From JAHJQQ01 sp032907525 (GTDB taxonomy: Bacteria > Pseudomonadota > Gammaproteobacteria > Thiohalobacterales > Thiohalobacteraceae), in contig JAJJPM010000077.1 in NCBI GenBank assembly GCA_032907525.1, forward strand, positions 39,534 to 103,533: DNA of 64,000 nucleotides, in the 5' to 3' direction. How positions within the stretch are numbered: the first letter of the stretch is position 1; each line of letters starts with the position of its first letter. The notes under the pieces were generated by a model. The model was not told the origin of the DNA. It saw nothing but the letters and a program-made list of their open reading frames with translations, and did no database searches. A program made the position numbers and the translations under genes. This document shows, piece after piece, positions 18,224 to 25,176 of the stretch.

Positions 18224-19150
18224 ATGCAGGATATCGATACCGCCGCCGTCGAACGCTATCTGCACGATCTGCAGGACCGCATCTGCGCGGCGCTCGCCGG
18301 CCTCGATGGCCGGCCTTTCCGCGAAGACGCCTGGAGCCGCGAAGGCGGGGGCGGTGGCCGCTCGCGCGTCCTGGAGGACGGCGAGCTCTTCGAGAAGGCC
18401 GGCATCAACTTCTCCAAGGTCTACGGACCCGGGCTCCCGGCCTCGGCGACCGCCCACCGACCGGAACTGGCCGGCCGCGATTTCGAGGCGCTCGGCGTGT
18501 CGCTGGTCATCCACCCGCGCAATCCCTACGTCCCCACCTCGCACGCCAATGTGCGGTTCTTCGTGGCCCGCAGGCCCGGGGCCGAACCGGTCTGGTGGTT
18601 CGGCGGCGGTTTCGATCTCACGCCGTACTACGGCTTCGAGGACGACGCCATCCACTGGCACCGCACCGCGCAGGCAGCCTGCGCGCCCTTCGGCGACGAC
18701 GTCTATCCGCGCTACAAGACATGGTGCGACGAGTATTTCTTCCTCAGGCACCGCAATGAGCCGCGCGGCATCGGCGGCCTGTTCTTCGACGACCTGAACG
18801 CCTGGGGCTTCGAACGCAGCTTCGCCTTCATGCGCAGTGTCGGCGACCACTATCTGCCGGCCTACCAACCGATCGTGGAGCGCCGCCGCGCGCACCCCTA
18901 TGCCGAACGCGAGCGCGAGTTCCAGCTCTACCGGCGCGGCCGTTATGTGGAATTCAATCTGGTCTACGATCGCGGCACGCTGTTCGGACTGCAGTCGGGC
19001 GGACGCACCGAATCCATCCTCATGTCGCTGCCGCCGATGGTCGCGTGGCGCTATGACTGGCATCCCGCGCCGGGCACGGAGGAGGCGCGGCTGTATAGCG
19101 ACTTTCTGCGGCCGCGCGACTGGCTGGGCGGGTCCGGCGGGCAGGCATGA
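18224..19150 (+). CDS. hemF: Oxygen-dependent coproporphyrinogen III oxidase
   Basis: The enzyme converts coproporphyrinogen III to protoporphyrinogen IX with O2; 308 residues, full length. Family signatures include GGGGGRSRVLEDGELFEKAG, NPYVPTSHANVRFF, WWFGGGFDLTPYYGFEDD, FFDDLNAWGFERSFAFM and YVEFNLVYDRGTLFGLQSGG. It is one of six heme-pathway or heme-associated genes in the window. The stop overlaps the oxyR start by 4 bases (ATGA), so heme oxidation and the peroxide regulator are in one transcript. Confidence 0.98.
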   Translation: MQDIDTAAVERYLHDLQDRICAALAGLDGRPFREDAWSREGGGGGRSRVLEDGELFEKAGINFSKVYGPGLPASATAHRPELAGRDFEALGVSLVIHPRNPYVPTSHANVRFFVARRPGAEPVWWFGGGFDLTPYYGFEDDAIHWHRTAQAACAPFGDDVYPRYKTWCDEYFFLRHRNEPRGIGGLFFDDLNAWGFERSFAFMRSVGDHYLPAYQPIVERRRAHPYAEREREFQLYRRGRYVEFNLVYDRGTLFGLQSGGRTESILMSLPPMVAWRYDWHPAPGTEEARLYSDFLRPRDWLGGSGGQA

Positions 19151-20070
19151 CGCTCACCGAGCTGCGCTACCTGGTGGCCCTGGCGCAGCAGCGCCACTTC
19201 GGCCGCGCGGCCGAGGCCTGTTTCGTCAGCCAGCCCACGTTGAGCGTGGCCATCAAGAAGCTGGAGTCCGAGCTGGGCGTGGAACTGTTCGAGCGGCGCA
19301 AACAGGAGGTGACGCTGACCGCCGCCGGAGAGCGCATCGTCAGACAGGCCGAGCGGGTGCTGGAGGAGGCGGCGGCCATCAGGGAGCTGGCCGAGGAAGG
19401 ACGCGACCAACTGAACGGTCCGCTGCGCGTCGGCGCCATCTATACCGTCGGCCCCTATCTTTTCCCGCACCTGATCCCGGTGCTGCACGAACGGGCGCCG
19501 CACATGCCGCTCGTCATCGAGGAGAACTACACCGCACGACTCGCCGAGCGGCTCCGCCAGGGCGAGCTGGACCTCATCGTCATCGCTCTGCCGTTCACCG
19601 AACAGGGCATCATCACCCTGCCCATCTACGACGAGCCCTTCGTCGTGGTGATCCCCAGCGGCCACCCCTGGCAGGAGCGCGAGGCCATTCCCGTCGGAGC
19701 GCTCGCCGAGGAGAGCCTGCTGCTGCTCGGCCGCGGCCACTGCTTCCGGGATCAGGTGCTGGATGCATGTCCGGCCTGCGCTCATGAGGCCGGCACCGAC
19801 CGCCTGGCGCAGACCGTGGAAGGCACCTCGCTGGAAACCGTACGCCACATGGTGGCGAGCGGCATGGGCATCACGGTGCTGCCGGCGACGGCGGCGGGCG
19901 CCGACCGCTACGCCCAGCGCCTGGTCAAGATTCGGCGCTTCGCGCCGCCGGAGCCGCAGCGGCGCATCGCCCTCGCCTGGCGCAAGAGTTTTCCGCGGCC
20001 CAAGGCCATCGAGGCGGTGCGGCAGGCGATCCTCGCCAGCGAACTCGGCGGGATCCATATCCTGGTCTGA
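19147..20070 (+). CDS. oxyR: Hydrogen peroxide-sensing LysR regulator OxyR
   Basis: This is a 307-residue LysR-type regulator. The N-terminal winged helix-turn-helix reads FGRAAEACFVSQPTLSVAIK. The redox pair is Cys199 and Cys208 in GHCFRDQVLDAC, at the same numbering as in E. coli OxyR, so this is a peroxide-sensing OxyR rather than a generic LysR protein. It overlaps hemF by 4 bases. A close match to an OxyR operator lies 16 bases downstream, in front of the rubrerythrin operon, which is probably a direct target. Confidence 0.96.
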   Translation: MTLTELRYLVALAQQRHFGRAAEACFVSQPTLSVAIKKLESELGVELFERRKQEVTLTAAGERIVRQAERVLEEAAAIRELAEEGRDQLNGPLRVGAIYTVGPYLFPHLIPVLHERAPHMPLVIEENYTARLAERLRQGELDLIVIALPFTEQGIITLPIYDEPFVVVIPSGHPWQEREAIPVGALAEESLLLLGRGHCFRDQVLDACPACAHEAGTDRLAQTVEGTSLETVRHMVASGMGITVLPATAAGADRYAQRLVKIRRFAPPEPQRRIALAWRKSFPRPKAIEAVRQAILASELGGIHILV

Positions 20071-20085
20071 GCCCGGCCGCCAAAG

Positions 20086-20122
20086 ATAGTTATTAACTAT
20101 CGTAAATATCGTTACGTTCAAT
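20086..20122 (+). promoter_or_regulatory. OxyR operator ahead of the rubrerythrin operon
   Basis: The sequence reads ATAG-N7-CTAT-N7-ATCG-N7-CAAT. The known OxyR tetrameric site is ATAG-N7-CTAT-N7-ATAG-N7-CTAT with T and A at set places in the spacers. The first half (20086-20100) is a perfect match, including those spacer bases (TTATTAA). The second half has two single-base changes, and all three spacings are exact. Confidence 0.75.
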
Positions 20123-20151
20123 TAGATTAATCATGCCTACCCCTCTAGTCT
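20122..20151 (+). promoter_or_regulatory. Candidate promoter of the rubrerythrin operon
   Basis: TTAGAT at 20122-20127 and TAGTCT at 20146-20151 are 18 bases apart and sit directly after the OxyR box, which is where OxyR sites lie relative to the -35 in activated promoters. Both boxes are poor matches to the sigma-70 consensus, as expected for an activator-dependent promoter. Confidence 0.4.
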
Positions 20152-20190
20152 GTACCCGTCACAGACACATTGGATATTGGAGGGCAGGGC

Positions 20191-20673
<483 letters not shown>

Positions 20674-20707
20674 AGGGCCAACCCGAGACCAGACAGAGGT
20701 GAACGAC

Positions 20708-20875
20708 ATGAAAAAGTGGCAATGCGTGGTGTGCGGATTCATCTACGACGAGGCCGAGGGCCTGCCGAGCGAAGGCATCGCGGCGGGCACCCGCTGGGAG
20801 GACATCCCCGAGGACTGGGAATGCCCGGACTGCGGCGTCAGCAAGGCCGACTTCGAAATGGTCGAAATGGCATGA
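20708..20875 (+). CDS. Rubredoxin
   Basis: This is a 55-residue one-iron electron carrier. Both Cys pairs are intact: CVVCGFIYD at residues 6-9 and CPDCGVSKADF near 39-42, with the usual Tyr and Trp core residues. The start ATG at 20708 has GAGGTG upstream. It overlaps the downstream reductase gene by 4 bases and should shuttle electrons from that reductase to rubrerythrin. Confidence 0.97.
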   Translation: MKKWQCVVCGFIYDEAEGLPSEGIAAGTRWEDIPEDWECPDCGVSKADFEMVEMA

Positions 20876-22041
20876 CCGGCGGCGCGGACGAGGCGGCCCG
20901 GCCGGTGGTCATCGTCGGCTCGGGGCTCGCGGGCTATACCGTCGCCCGCGAGTTCCGCAAGCTCGACACCGCGACACCGCTCGTCATCGTCACCCGCGAC
21001 GGAGGCGACTTCTATTCCAAGCCGATGCTTTCCAACGCCCTGGCCCAGGGCAAAGGCGCGGTGCAGTTGGTCAACGCCGATCGCGCCGGAATGGCGCGCC
21101 AGCTGAATGCCGCCATACACGCCGATTCCGTCGTGACGGCGATCGATCCCGCGGCGCCCAAACTGACAACATCGCAGGGCGACATCGCCTACCGCGATCT
21201 GGTGCTGGCGGTCGGAGCGGACCCCATCCGGCTCCCCATCGAGGGCGATGGCGCGGCGGACGTACTCTCGATCAACGATCTCACCGACTACGCCGTGTTC
21301 CGGGCACGGCTGGAGGGCAGGCGCTCGGTCCTGATCATCGGGGCCGGCCTCATCGGCTGCGAGTTCGCCAATGACCTGTTCGGCCAGGGCTATGCAGTGA
21401 CCCTCGTCGATCTGGCCGATCAGCCGCTCGGACGCCTCGTCACGCCGGGGCTCGGCACCGCGCTGCGGACGGCCTTCGCGGCGGCCGGCGTGGACTGGCG
21501 GCTGGGCCGCTCGGTGCAGCGCATCGACCGCGCAGGCTCCGGGTTCCGGATCACCCTGTCCGACGGCGAGGGGCTCACCGCGGATCTGGTGCTTTCGGCC
21601 ATCGGGCTGCGGCCGCGGCTGGAGCTGGCACAGGGGGCGGGACTGGCGACCGGGCGCGGGATCCGCGTCGACCGCCGCCTGCAGACCGGCATGACGCACG
21701 TCTATGCGCTCGGTGACTGTGCGGAGGTCGAAGGGCTGGTACTGCCTTTCGTGATGCCGATCATGCACGCCGCACGTGCCCTGGCCAAAACGCTGGCGGG
21801 CCAGCCGACCGCTGTCCGCTACCCGGCCATGCCCGTGGTGGTGAAGACACCGGCCTATCCGGTCGTAGTGGCCCCGCCGGCGCCGGGCGCCACGGGAGCC
21901 TGGACGGAAACGGTGACGGCCGGCGGCGTCCGGGCCCTGTTCCATGGACCGGGGGGCGAACCGCTCGGCTTCGCCCTGGGGGGCGGCGCCGTGGCGGAGA
22001 AGCAGGCGCTGACACCGCAACTGCCGCCGGTGCTGGCCTGA
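20872..22041 (+). CDS. Rubredoxin reductase-like FAD/NAD(P)H oxidoreductase
   Basis: This is a 389-residue pyridine nucleotide-disulfide-type flavoprotein without the CxxxxC redox disulfide. The FAD Rossmann motif is VIVGSGLAGYTVAREFRK at 13-30, the NAD(P)H motif is LIIGAGLIGCEFANDL near 160, and the second FAD motif is HVYALGDCAEV near 280. A short C-terminal domain follows, as in rubredoxin-NAD reductases. The ATG at 20872 overlaps the rubredoxin stop. The operon would pass electrons from NAD(P)H to this reductase, rubredoxin, rubrerythrin and finally peroxide. Confidence 0.9.
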   Translation: MTGGADEAARPVVIVGSGLAGYTVAREFRKLDTATPLVIVTRDGGDFYSKPMLSNALAQGKGAVQLVNADRAGMARQLNAAIHADSVVTAIDPAAPKLTTSQGDIAYRDLVLAVGADPIRLPIEGDGAADVLSINDLTDYAVFRARLEGRRSVLIIGAGLIGCEFANDLFGQGYAVTLVDLADQPLGRLVTPGLGTALRTAFAAAGVDWRLGRSVQRIDRAGSGFRITLSDGEGLTADLVLSAIGLRPRLELAQGAGLATGRGIRVDRRLQTGMTHVYALGDCAEVEGLVLPFVMPIMHAARALAKTLAGQPTAVRYPAMPVVVKTPAYPVVVAPPAPGATGAWTETVTAGGVRALFHGPGGEPLGFALGGGAVAEKQALTPQLPPVLA

Positions 22042-22046
22042 AGGGC

Positions 22047-22073
22047 AAAAAAAACCCCGCTTGTTCAGCGGGG
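22047..22073 (-). terminator. Intrinsic terminator, minus strand (distal of two)
   Basis: Read on the minus strand, a 7-bp GC stem (CCCCGCT with AGCGGGG, 5-base loop) at 22055-22073 is followed by eight T residues. On the plus strand no T-tract follows, so it does not serve the reductase gene that ends at 22041. Confidence 0.88.
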
Positions 22074-22075
22074 CT

Positions 22076-22093
22076 AAAAACGCTTTTCAGCGT
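22076..22093 (-). terminator. Intrinsic terminator, minus strand (proximal of two)
   Basis: On the minus strand ACGCT-GAAA-AGCGT forms a 5-bp stem capped by a GAAA tetraloop, followed by four T residues. It lies 3 bases before the second terminator. Two terminators in a row on the same strand argue strongly for a transcript entering from the right. Confidence 0.75.
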
Positions 22094-22126
22094 CGGAGGA
22101 GTCGATCGGAACCACCACATGAATCA

Positions 22127-22285
22127 CCTGTGGCATGAGCCCGCTGGAACGAACCAGCCAACTCACCCGTATGGACTGCGCGACACTTCAGGAGTTCCGG
22201 CTAGCGGTACTGCACACCATGTCGTCAGCGGCCCGGTTCAGTCCGATATTTTTGGGTTCGATCCCGCTCGGACTCATGCCACAGG
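22127..22285. repeat. Long inverted repeat forming the core stem of the putative RNA
   Basis: CCTGTGGCATGAG at 22127-22139 is exactly complementary to CTCATGCCACAGG at 22273-22285. The pairing resumes after a small bulge for another 13 positions with 2 mismatches. The enclosed part is about 100 bases. Confidence 0.9.
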
Positions 22286-22371
22286 GGACTGCTTCACTAT
22301 CCCGGTCCCGGTGAGGTCAGCGGCGCGGCCTTTCGTTCCTTGAATGACCCACGCCGCCCTCGGTTTATTCC

Positions 22372-22390
22372 ATAGCATTCCGCGTGCCAA
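22372..22390 (-). promoter_or_regulatory. Sigma-54 promoter
   Basis: On the minus strand the sequence is TTGGCACGCGGAATGCTAT. It matches the sigma-54 consensus TGGCACG-N4-TTGC at all positions but one, with the invariant GG (-24) and GC (-12) exactly 10 bases apart. Transcription would start near 22363 and run leftward. An AT-rich stretch (22401-22436) just upstream could supply the bend usual at such promoters. Confidence 0.7.
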
Positions 22391-22495
22391 CCAGCCCAAA
22401 AATAATAACCTACTGAAAATACATCTAAAATATTATCCCATCCGGCCGGGCTCCGAGCTGCCGTTCCCTGCCATGGTGCATCTCTGTCAGTCCGG

Positions 22496-22522
22496 CGTCA
22501 GGAAGTGACGGAATGACGTCAC
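22496..22522. promoter_or_regulatory. Candidate enhancer (activator) site: overlapping dyads
   Basis: GTGACG-N6-CGTCAC at 22505-22522 is a perfect dyad, and CGTCA-N5-TGACG at 22496-22510 overlaps it, giving three half-sites. The centre is about 150 bases upstream of the predicted sigma-54 start, the usual distance for an enhancer-binding activator. It lies after the stop of the neighbouring gene. The half-site does not match an activator site I can name. Confidence 0.5.
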
Positions 22523-22533
22523 CCCTGGCCGCG

Positions 22534-23100
22534 CTACCCCAGGGTATCGTCGTGGGAGGGAGGCGCCAGCGACCCGCGGCCGCCGCGCCGCAGACGTCGG
22601 ATCACCCGGGCCTCGACCAGCAGCTCCGGCAGATCGAAGGGTCCGGCGTCCACGTCCGTCAGGGCCAGCACGCGCAGCAGTTCGTGGCGTTTGAGCAGGG
22701 CGAAATAGTCCGCAGGACTCAGGGTCGGGGCCAGCAGGGCGAATCCCCGGTCGAGATGCCGGAGCGCGCCGCGGCGTTTGCGGCTGATCAGCAACTGACC
22801 GTAAACCAGCTCCACCAGCGGCCTGGCAACCTGTGGCGCGGTCGCCGTCAGGCTTCGGTAGTCCAGTTCCACCGGCCGCCCCGACCAGTACTGTGCGATC
22901 AGCCCGCCCAGACGCGGTCGCCAGGCGTCGCCGCCGGCGGCCAGGGCACGTTGTGCGGCGCGGTGGGCCGCCTGGGCGAGCGCGGCGGCGGCCTCGCCGG
23001 ACAGGGGAGTTGCGTACCAGCCCGCGGGCGGCAGCGCCGCGTCCGGCTCCAGCCACACCGACTCGGCAACGCGATAGTCGGATGAACCTGAATAACTCAT
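22534..23100 (-). CDS. Uncharacterised protein
   Basis: This is a frame of up to 188 residues with typical codon use and no family I recognise. It is cytoplasmic-looking, Ala/Leu-rich and mostly helical. A basic segment, ISRKRRGALRHLDRGFALL, near residue 110 precedes SPADYFALLKRHELLRVLAL, and the C terminus is a basic tail RRLRRGGRGS. The start is uncertain. The ATG at 23100 has no ribosome site because a palindrome begins 4 bases upstream; a GTG near 23058 is the next choice. It precedes the putative small-RNA locus and is divergent from hemB. Confidence 0.6.
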   Translation of the reverse strand: MSYSGSSDYRVAESVWLEPDAALPPAGWYATPLSGEAAAALAQAAHRAAQRALAAGGDAWRPRLGGLIAQYWSGRPVELDYRSLTATAPQVARPLVELVYGQLLISRKRRGALRHLDRGFALLAPTLSPADYFALLKRHELLRVLALTDVDAGPFDLPELLVEARVIRRLRRGGRGSLAPPSHDDTLG

Positions 23101-23104
23101 TTCA

Positions 23105-23235
23105 GCCACGGAAGCACAGGGAAGACATTGAAGTGAGACCGCGTCGCGAAGCTCCGACTCGGCACCTGGCGGGTAAGCTGGACTGTTGTGTGAAGCATGT
23201 GATCTCGTCCGTGCTTTTCCGTGGGCTTCCGTGGC
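23105..23235. repeat. Palindromic repeat, GCCACG family, diverged copy
   Basis: GCCACGGAAGCACAGGGAAG on the left and a diverged complement (GTGCTTTTCCGTGGGCTTCC) ending GTGGC at 23235 enclose about 75 bases. It belongs with the copies at 29861, 32103, 57251 and 63914. It lies in the 283-base gap between hemB and the uncharacterised gene, both of which read away from it. Confidence 0.65.
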
Positions 23236-23383
23236 GAATACGGTTTTTGGGATAAAGACAGACCCGGCTCGCCCCGGCACATCCGCGGTCATGCTAGCAC
23301 GCGTCCCGCGGCGTGCGCCGTGACGCCCGCGGCCCCAGCGGGTACACTCGGCTTCCGATTTCCGACAGGCGAGGACGGGGGCA

Positions 23384-24403
23384 GTGAGCGAGTTCGACAC
23401 CGGCAGGGGCGGTTTTCCGCGGGTTCGCATGCGGCGCATGCGTCGCGACATATTTTCGCGGCGGCTCATGCGCGAACACCGGCTGACCGCGGACGACCTC
23501 ATCTACCCCATGTTCGTCGTCGAAGGCAGCGGACAGCGTGAGCCGGTCGCATCCATGCCGGGCGTGGAGCGCGTCAGCATCGACCAACTGCTCGAGGAAG
23601 CGGCCGAACTGGTCGCACTGGGCATCCCCGCCGTCGCCCTGTTTCCGGTGACCCCGGCCGAGTGCAAGAGCGAGGATGCGCGCGAGGCCTTCAATCCCGA
23701 CGGCCTGGCGCAACGTGCGGTGCGCGCGCTCAAGCAGGCCCAGCCGGAGCTGGGGGTGATCACGGACGTGGCGCTCGACCCCTTCACCACCCACGGTCAG
23801 GACGGCCTGATCGACGCCTCCGGCTACGTGCTCAACGACGCGACGGTCGAGGTCCTGGTGAAGCAGGCGCTGTCGCACGCGGCCGCCGGCGCCGACGTGG
23901 TCGCGCCGTCGGACATGATGGACGGCCGCATCGGCCGCATCCGCGTCGCGCTGGAGGGGGCCGGCCACATCAACACCCGCATCCTCGCCTATTCGGCCAA
24001 GTATGCCTCCAGTTTCTACGGGCCGTTCCGGGATGCCGTGGGTTCGGCGGCGAACCTCGGCGCCGGCAACAAGTACAGCTATCAGATGGACCCGGCCAAC
24101 AGCGACGAGGCGCTGTGGGAGGTCGCCCTGGATCTGGACGAGGGTGCCGACATGATCATGGTCAAGCCCGGCATGCCCTATCTGGATATCGTGCGGCGCG
24201 TGAAGGACCGGTTCGGGGCGCCGACCTTCGCCTATCAGGTCAGCGGCGAATACGCCATGCTCAAGGCCGCCAGCCAGAACGGCTGGCTGAACGAGCGCGC
24301 GGTGGTGCTCGAGTCGCTGCTGGGGTTCAAGCGCGCGGGCGCCGACGGCATCCTGACCTATTTCGCCAAGCAGGCGGCCGCCTGGCTGCGCGAACCGGAC
24401 TGA
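23384..24403 (+). CDS. hemB: Porphobilinogen synthase (ALA dehydratase), Mg-type
   Basis: The enzyme condenses two 5-aminolevulinate molecules to porphobilinogen; 339 residues. The Schiff-base lysines are in AYSAKYASSFYGPFRD and MVKPGMPYLDIVRR. The active-site metal region reads ITDVALDPFTTHGQDGL, with Asp and Ala instead of the Cys triad of zinc enzymes, so this is the magnesium-dependent form. The start is GTG at 23384 with GAGGACGGGGG upstream. It belongs to the same pathway as hemC, hemD and hemF in this window. Confidence 0.97.
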   Translation: MSEFDTGRGGFPRVRMRRMRRDIFSRRLMREHRLTADDLIYPMFVVEGSGQREPVASMPGVERVSIDQLLEEAAELVALGIPAVALFPVTPAECKSEDAREAFNPDGLAQRAVRALKQAQPELGVITDVALDPFTTHGQDGLIDASGYVLNDATVEVLVKQALSHAAAGADVVAPSDMMDGRIGRIRVALEGAGHINTRILAYSAKYASSFYGPFRDAVGSAANLGAGNKYSYQMDPANSDEALWEVALDLDEGADMIMVKPGMPYLDIVRRVKDRFGAPTFAYQVSGEYAMLKAASQNGWLNERAVVLESLLGFKRAGADGILTYFAKQAAAWLREPD

Positions 24404-24464
24404 ACCCCGGCGCAATTTTCAGGTTACAATCGCGCCGGTCATCCCGAGCCGTCGAGGTACCGGC

Positions 24465-25142
24465 ATGGTACGCACCACCATCTCCAGCCTGTTCGGTGTC
24501 TCGCCGATCAGACCCCTGCAGCGCCAGATGGCTGCCGTCATCGACTGCGTACAGGCGCTGAAGCCCTTCATGAAGGCGGTTCTGGCGGGCGATTGGGACG
24601 AGGCACGCGCCCAGCAGGCGCGCGTGTCGCAGCTCGAACGCGACGCCGACAAGCTCAAGCGCGAGATGCGCCTGCACCTGCCCAACAGCCTCTTCATGCC
24701 GGTGTCGCGGCGCGACCTCCTGGAAGTGCTCACCTCGCAGGACAAGATCGCCAACCGTGCGAAGGACATCGCCGGCCTGATCACCGGCCGCCAGATGGCC
24801 ATTCCCGCCCCCCTGTCGCAGCTCTTCATGGAATACCTCGAGCGCTGCATCGATGCCGCCGTGCAGGCTCAGGCGGCCATCAACGAACTGGACGAACTGG
24901 TCGAGACCGGCTTTCGCGGCGGCGAGGTCGACCTGGTCCATTCCATCATCCGCAAGCTCGACGAGATCGAGAGCGACACCGACAAGATCCAGGTGCGCGT
25001 CCGTGCGGAACTGTTCAAGCGCGAAACCGAACTGCCGCCCGTCGAGGTGATGTTCCTGTACCGCGTCATCGACTGGGTCGGCGATCTGGCCGACCTGGCC
25101 CAGCGCGTCGGCAGCCGCCTCGAACTCATGCTCGCACGCTGA
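24465..25142 (+). CDS. DUF47 (PhoU-like) protein
   Basis: This is a 225-residue helical protein of the TIGR00153/DUF47 family, distantly related to PhoU. Typical segments are SQLERDADKLKREMRLHLP and RKLDEIESDTDKIQVRVRAE, whose acidic residues bind metal in PhoU-like folds. It is encoded 34 bases before a PiT phosphate transporter, the standard pairing, and is thought to modulate transport. It has no membrane segment. Confidence 0.92.
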   Translation: MVRTTISSLFGVSPIRPLQRQMAAVIDCVQALKPFMKAVLAGDWDEARAQQARVSQLERDADKLKREMRLHLPNSLFMPVSRRDLLEVLTSQDKIANRAKDIAGLITGRQMAIPAPLSQLFMEYLERCIDAAVQAQAAINELDELVETGFRGGEVDLVHSIIRKLDEIESDTDKIQVRVRAELFKRETELPPVEVMFLYRVIDWVGDLADLAQRVGSRLELMLAR

Positions 25143-25176
25143 TCACCACCAACTGAACTGACTCACCGGGATCCAC

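Larger units (their letters stand above)
22047..22363 (-). ncRNA. Putative sigma-54-dependent structured small RNA
   Basis: This stretch of about 320 bases has no convincing protein gene but shows all the parts of an RNA gene on the minus strand. A sigma-54 type promoter lies at 22372-22390, with the start expected near 22363. Two consecutive intrinsic terminators end it at 22076-22093 and 22047-22073. In between, a 13-bp perfect stem (22273-22285 with 22127-22139) extends inward through a second stem of 11 of 13 pairs (22255-22267 with 22144-22156), enclosing about 100 bases. A 5' hairpin (GTGGGTCA with TGACCTCAC) is also possible. It does not match the conserved sequences of tmRNA, RNase P RNA or SRP RNA as I know them. 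6S RNA cannot be fully excluded, but its usual neighbours and 3' hairpin are absent. The identity is unknown. Confidence 0.55.

Noticed and set aside
22047..22073. Terminator for the rubredoxin reductase operon on the plus strand
   Set aside because: On the plus strand the hairpin is preceded, not followed, by the homopolymer run. The bases after it are CTAAAAAC, so it works on the minus strand.
22188..22277. A 29-codon frame on the minus strand within the putative RNA, starting ATG in the perfect stem
   Set aside because: It has no ribosome site, the start codon is buried in the 13-bp stem, and the peptide shows no recognisable features. The structure explains the sequence better than coding does.
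22254..22285. GGGTTCGATCCCGC on the plus strand looks like a tRNA T-arm, suggesting a tRNA or tmRNA end
   Set aside because: No D-arm, anticodon arm or acceptor pairing is present, and no CCA follows. The same bases are explained by the RNA stem on the other strand.
22135..22314. A 59-codon plus-strand frame across the same region
   Set aside because: It has no promoter or ribosome site, runs against the tandem terminators, and starts at the mirror-image ATG created by the inverted repeat. Codon use is unlike that of the neighbouring genes.
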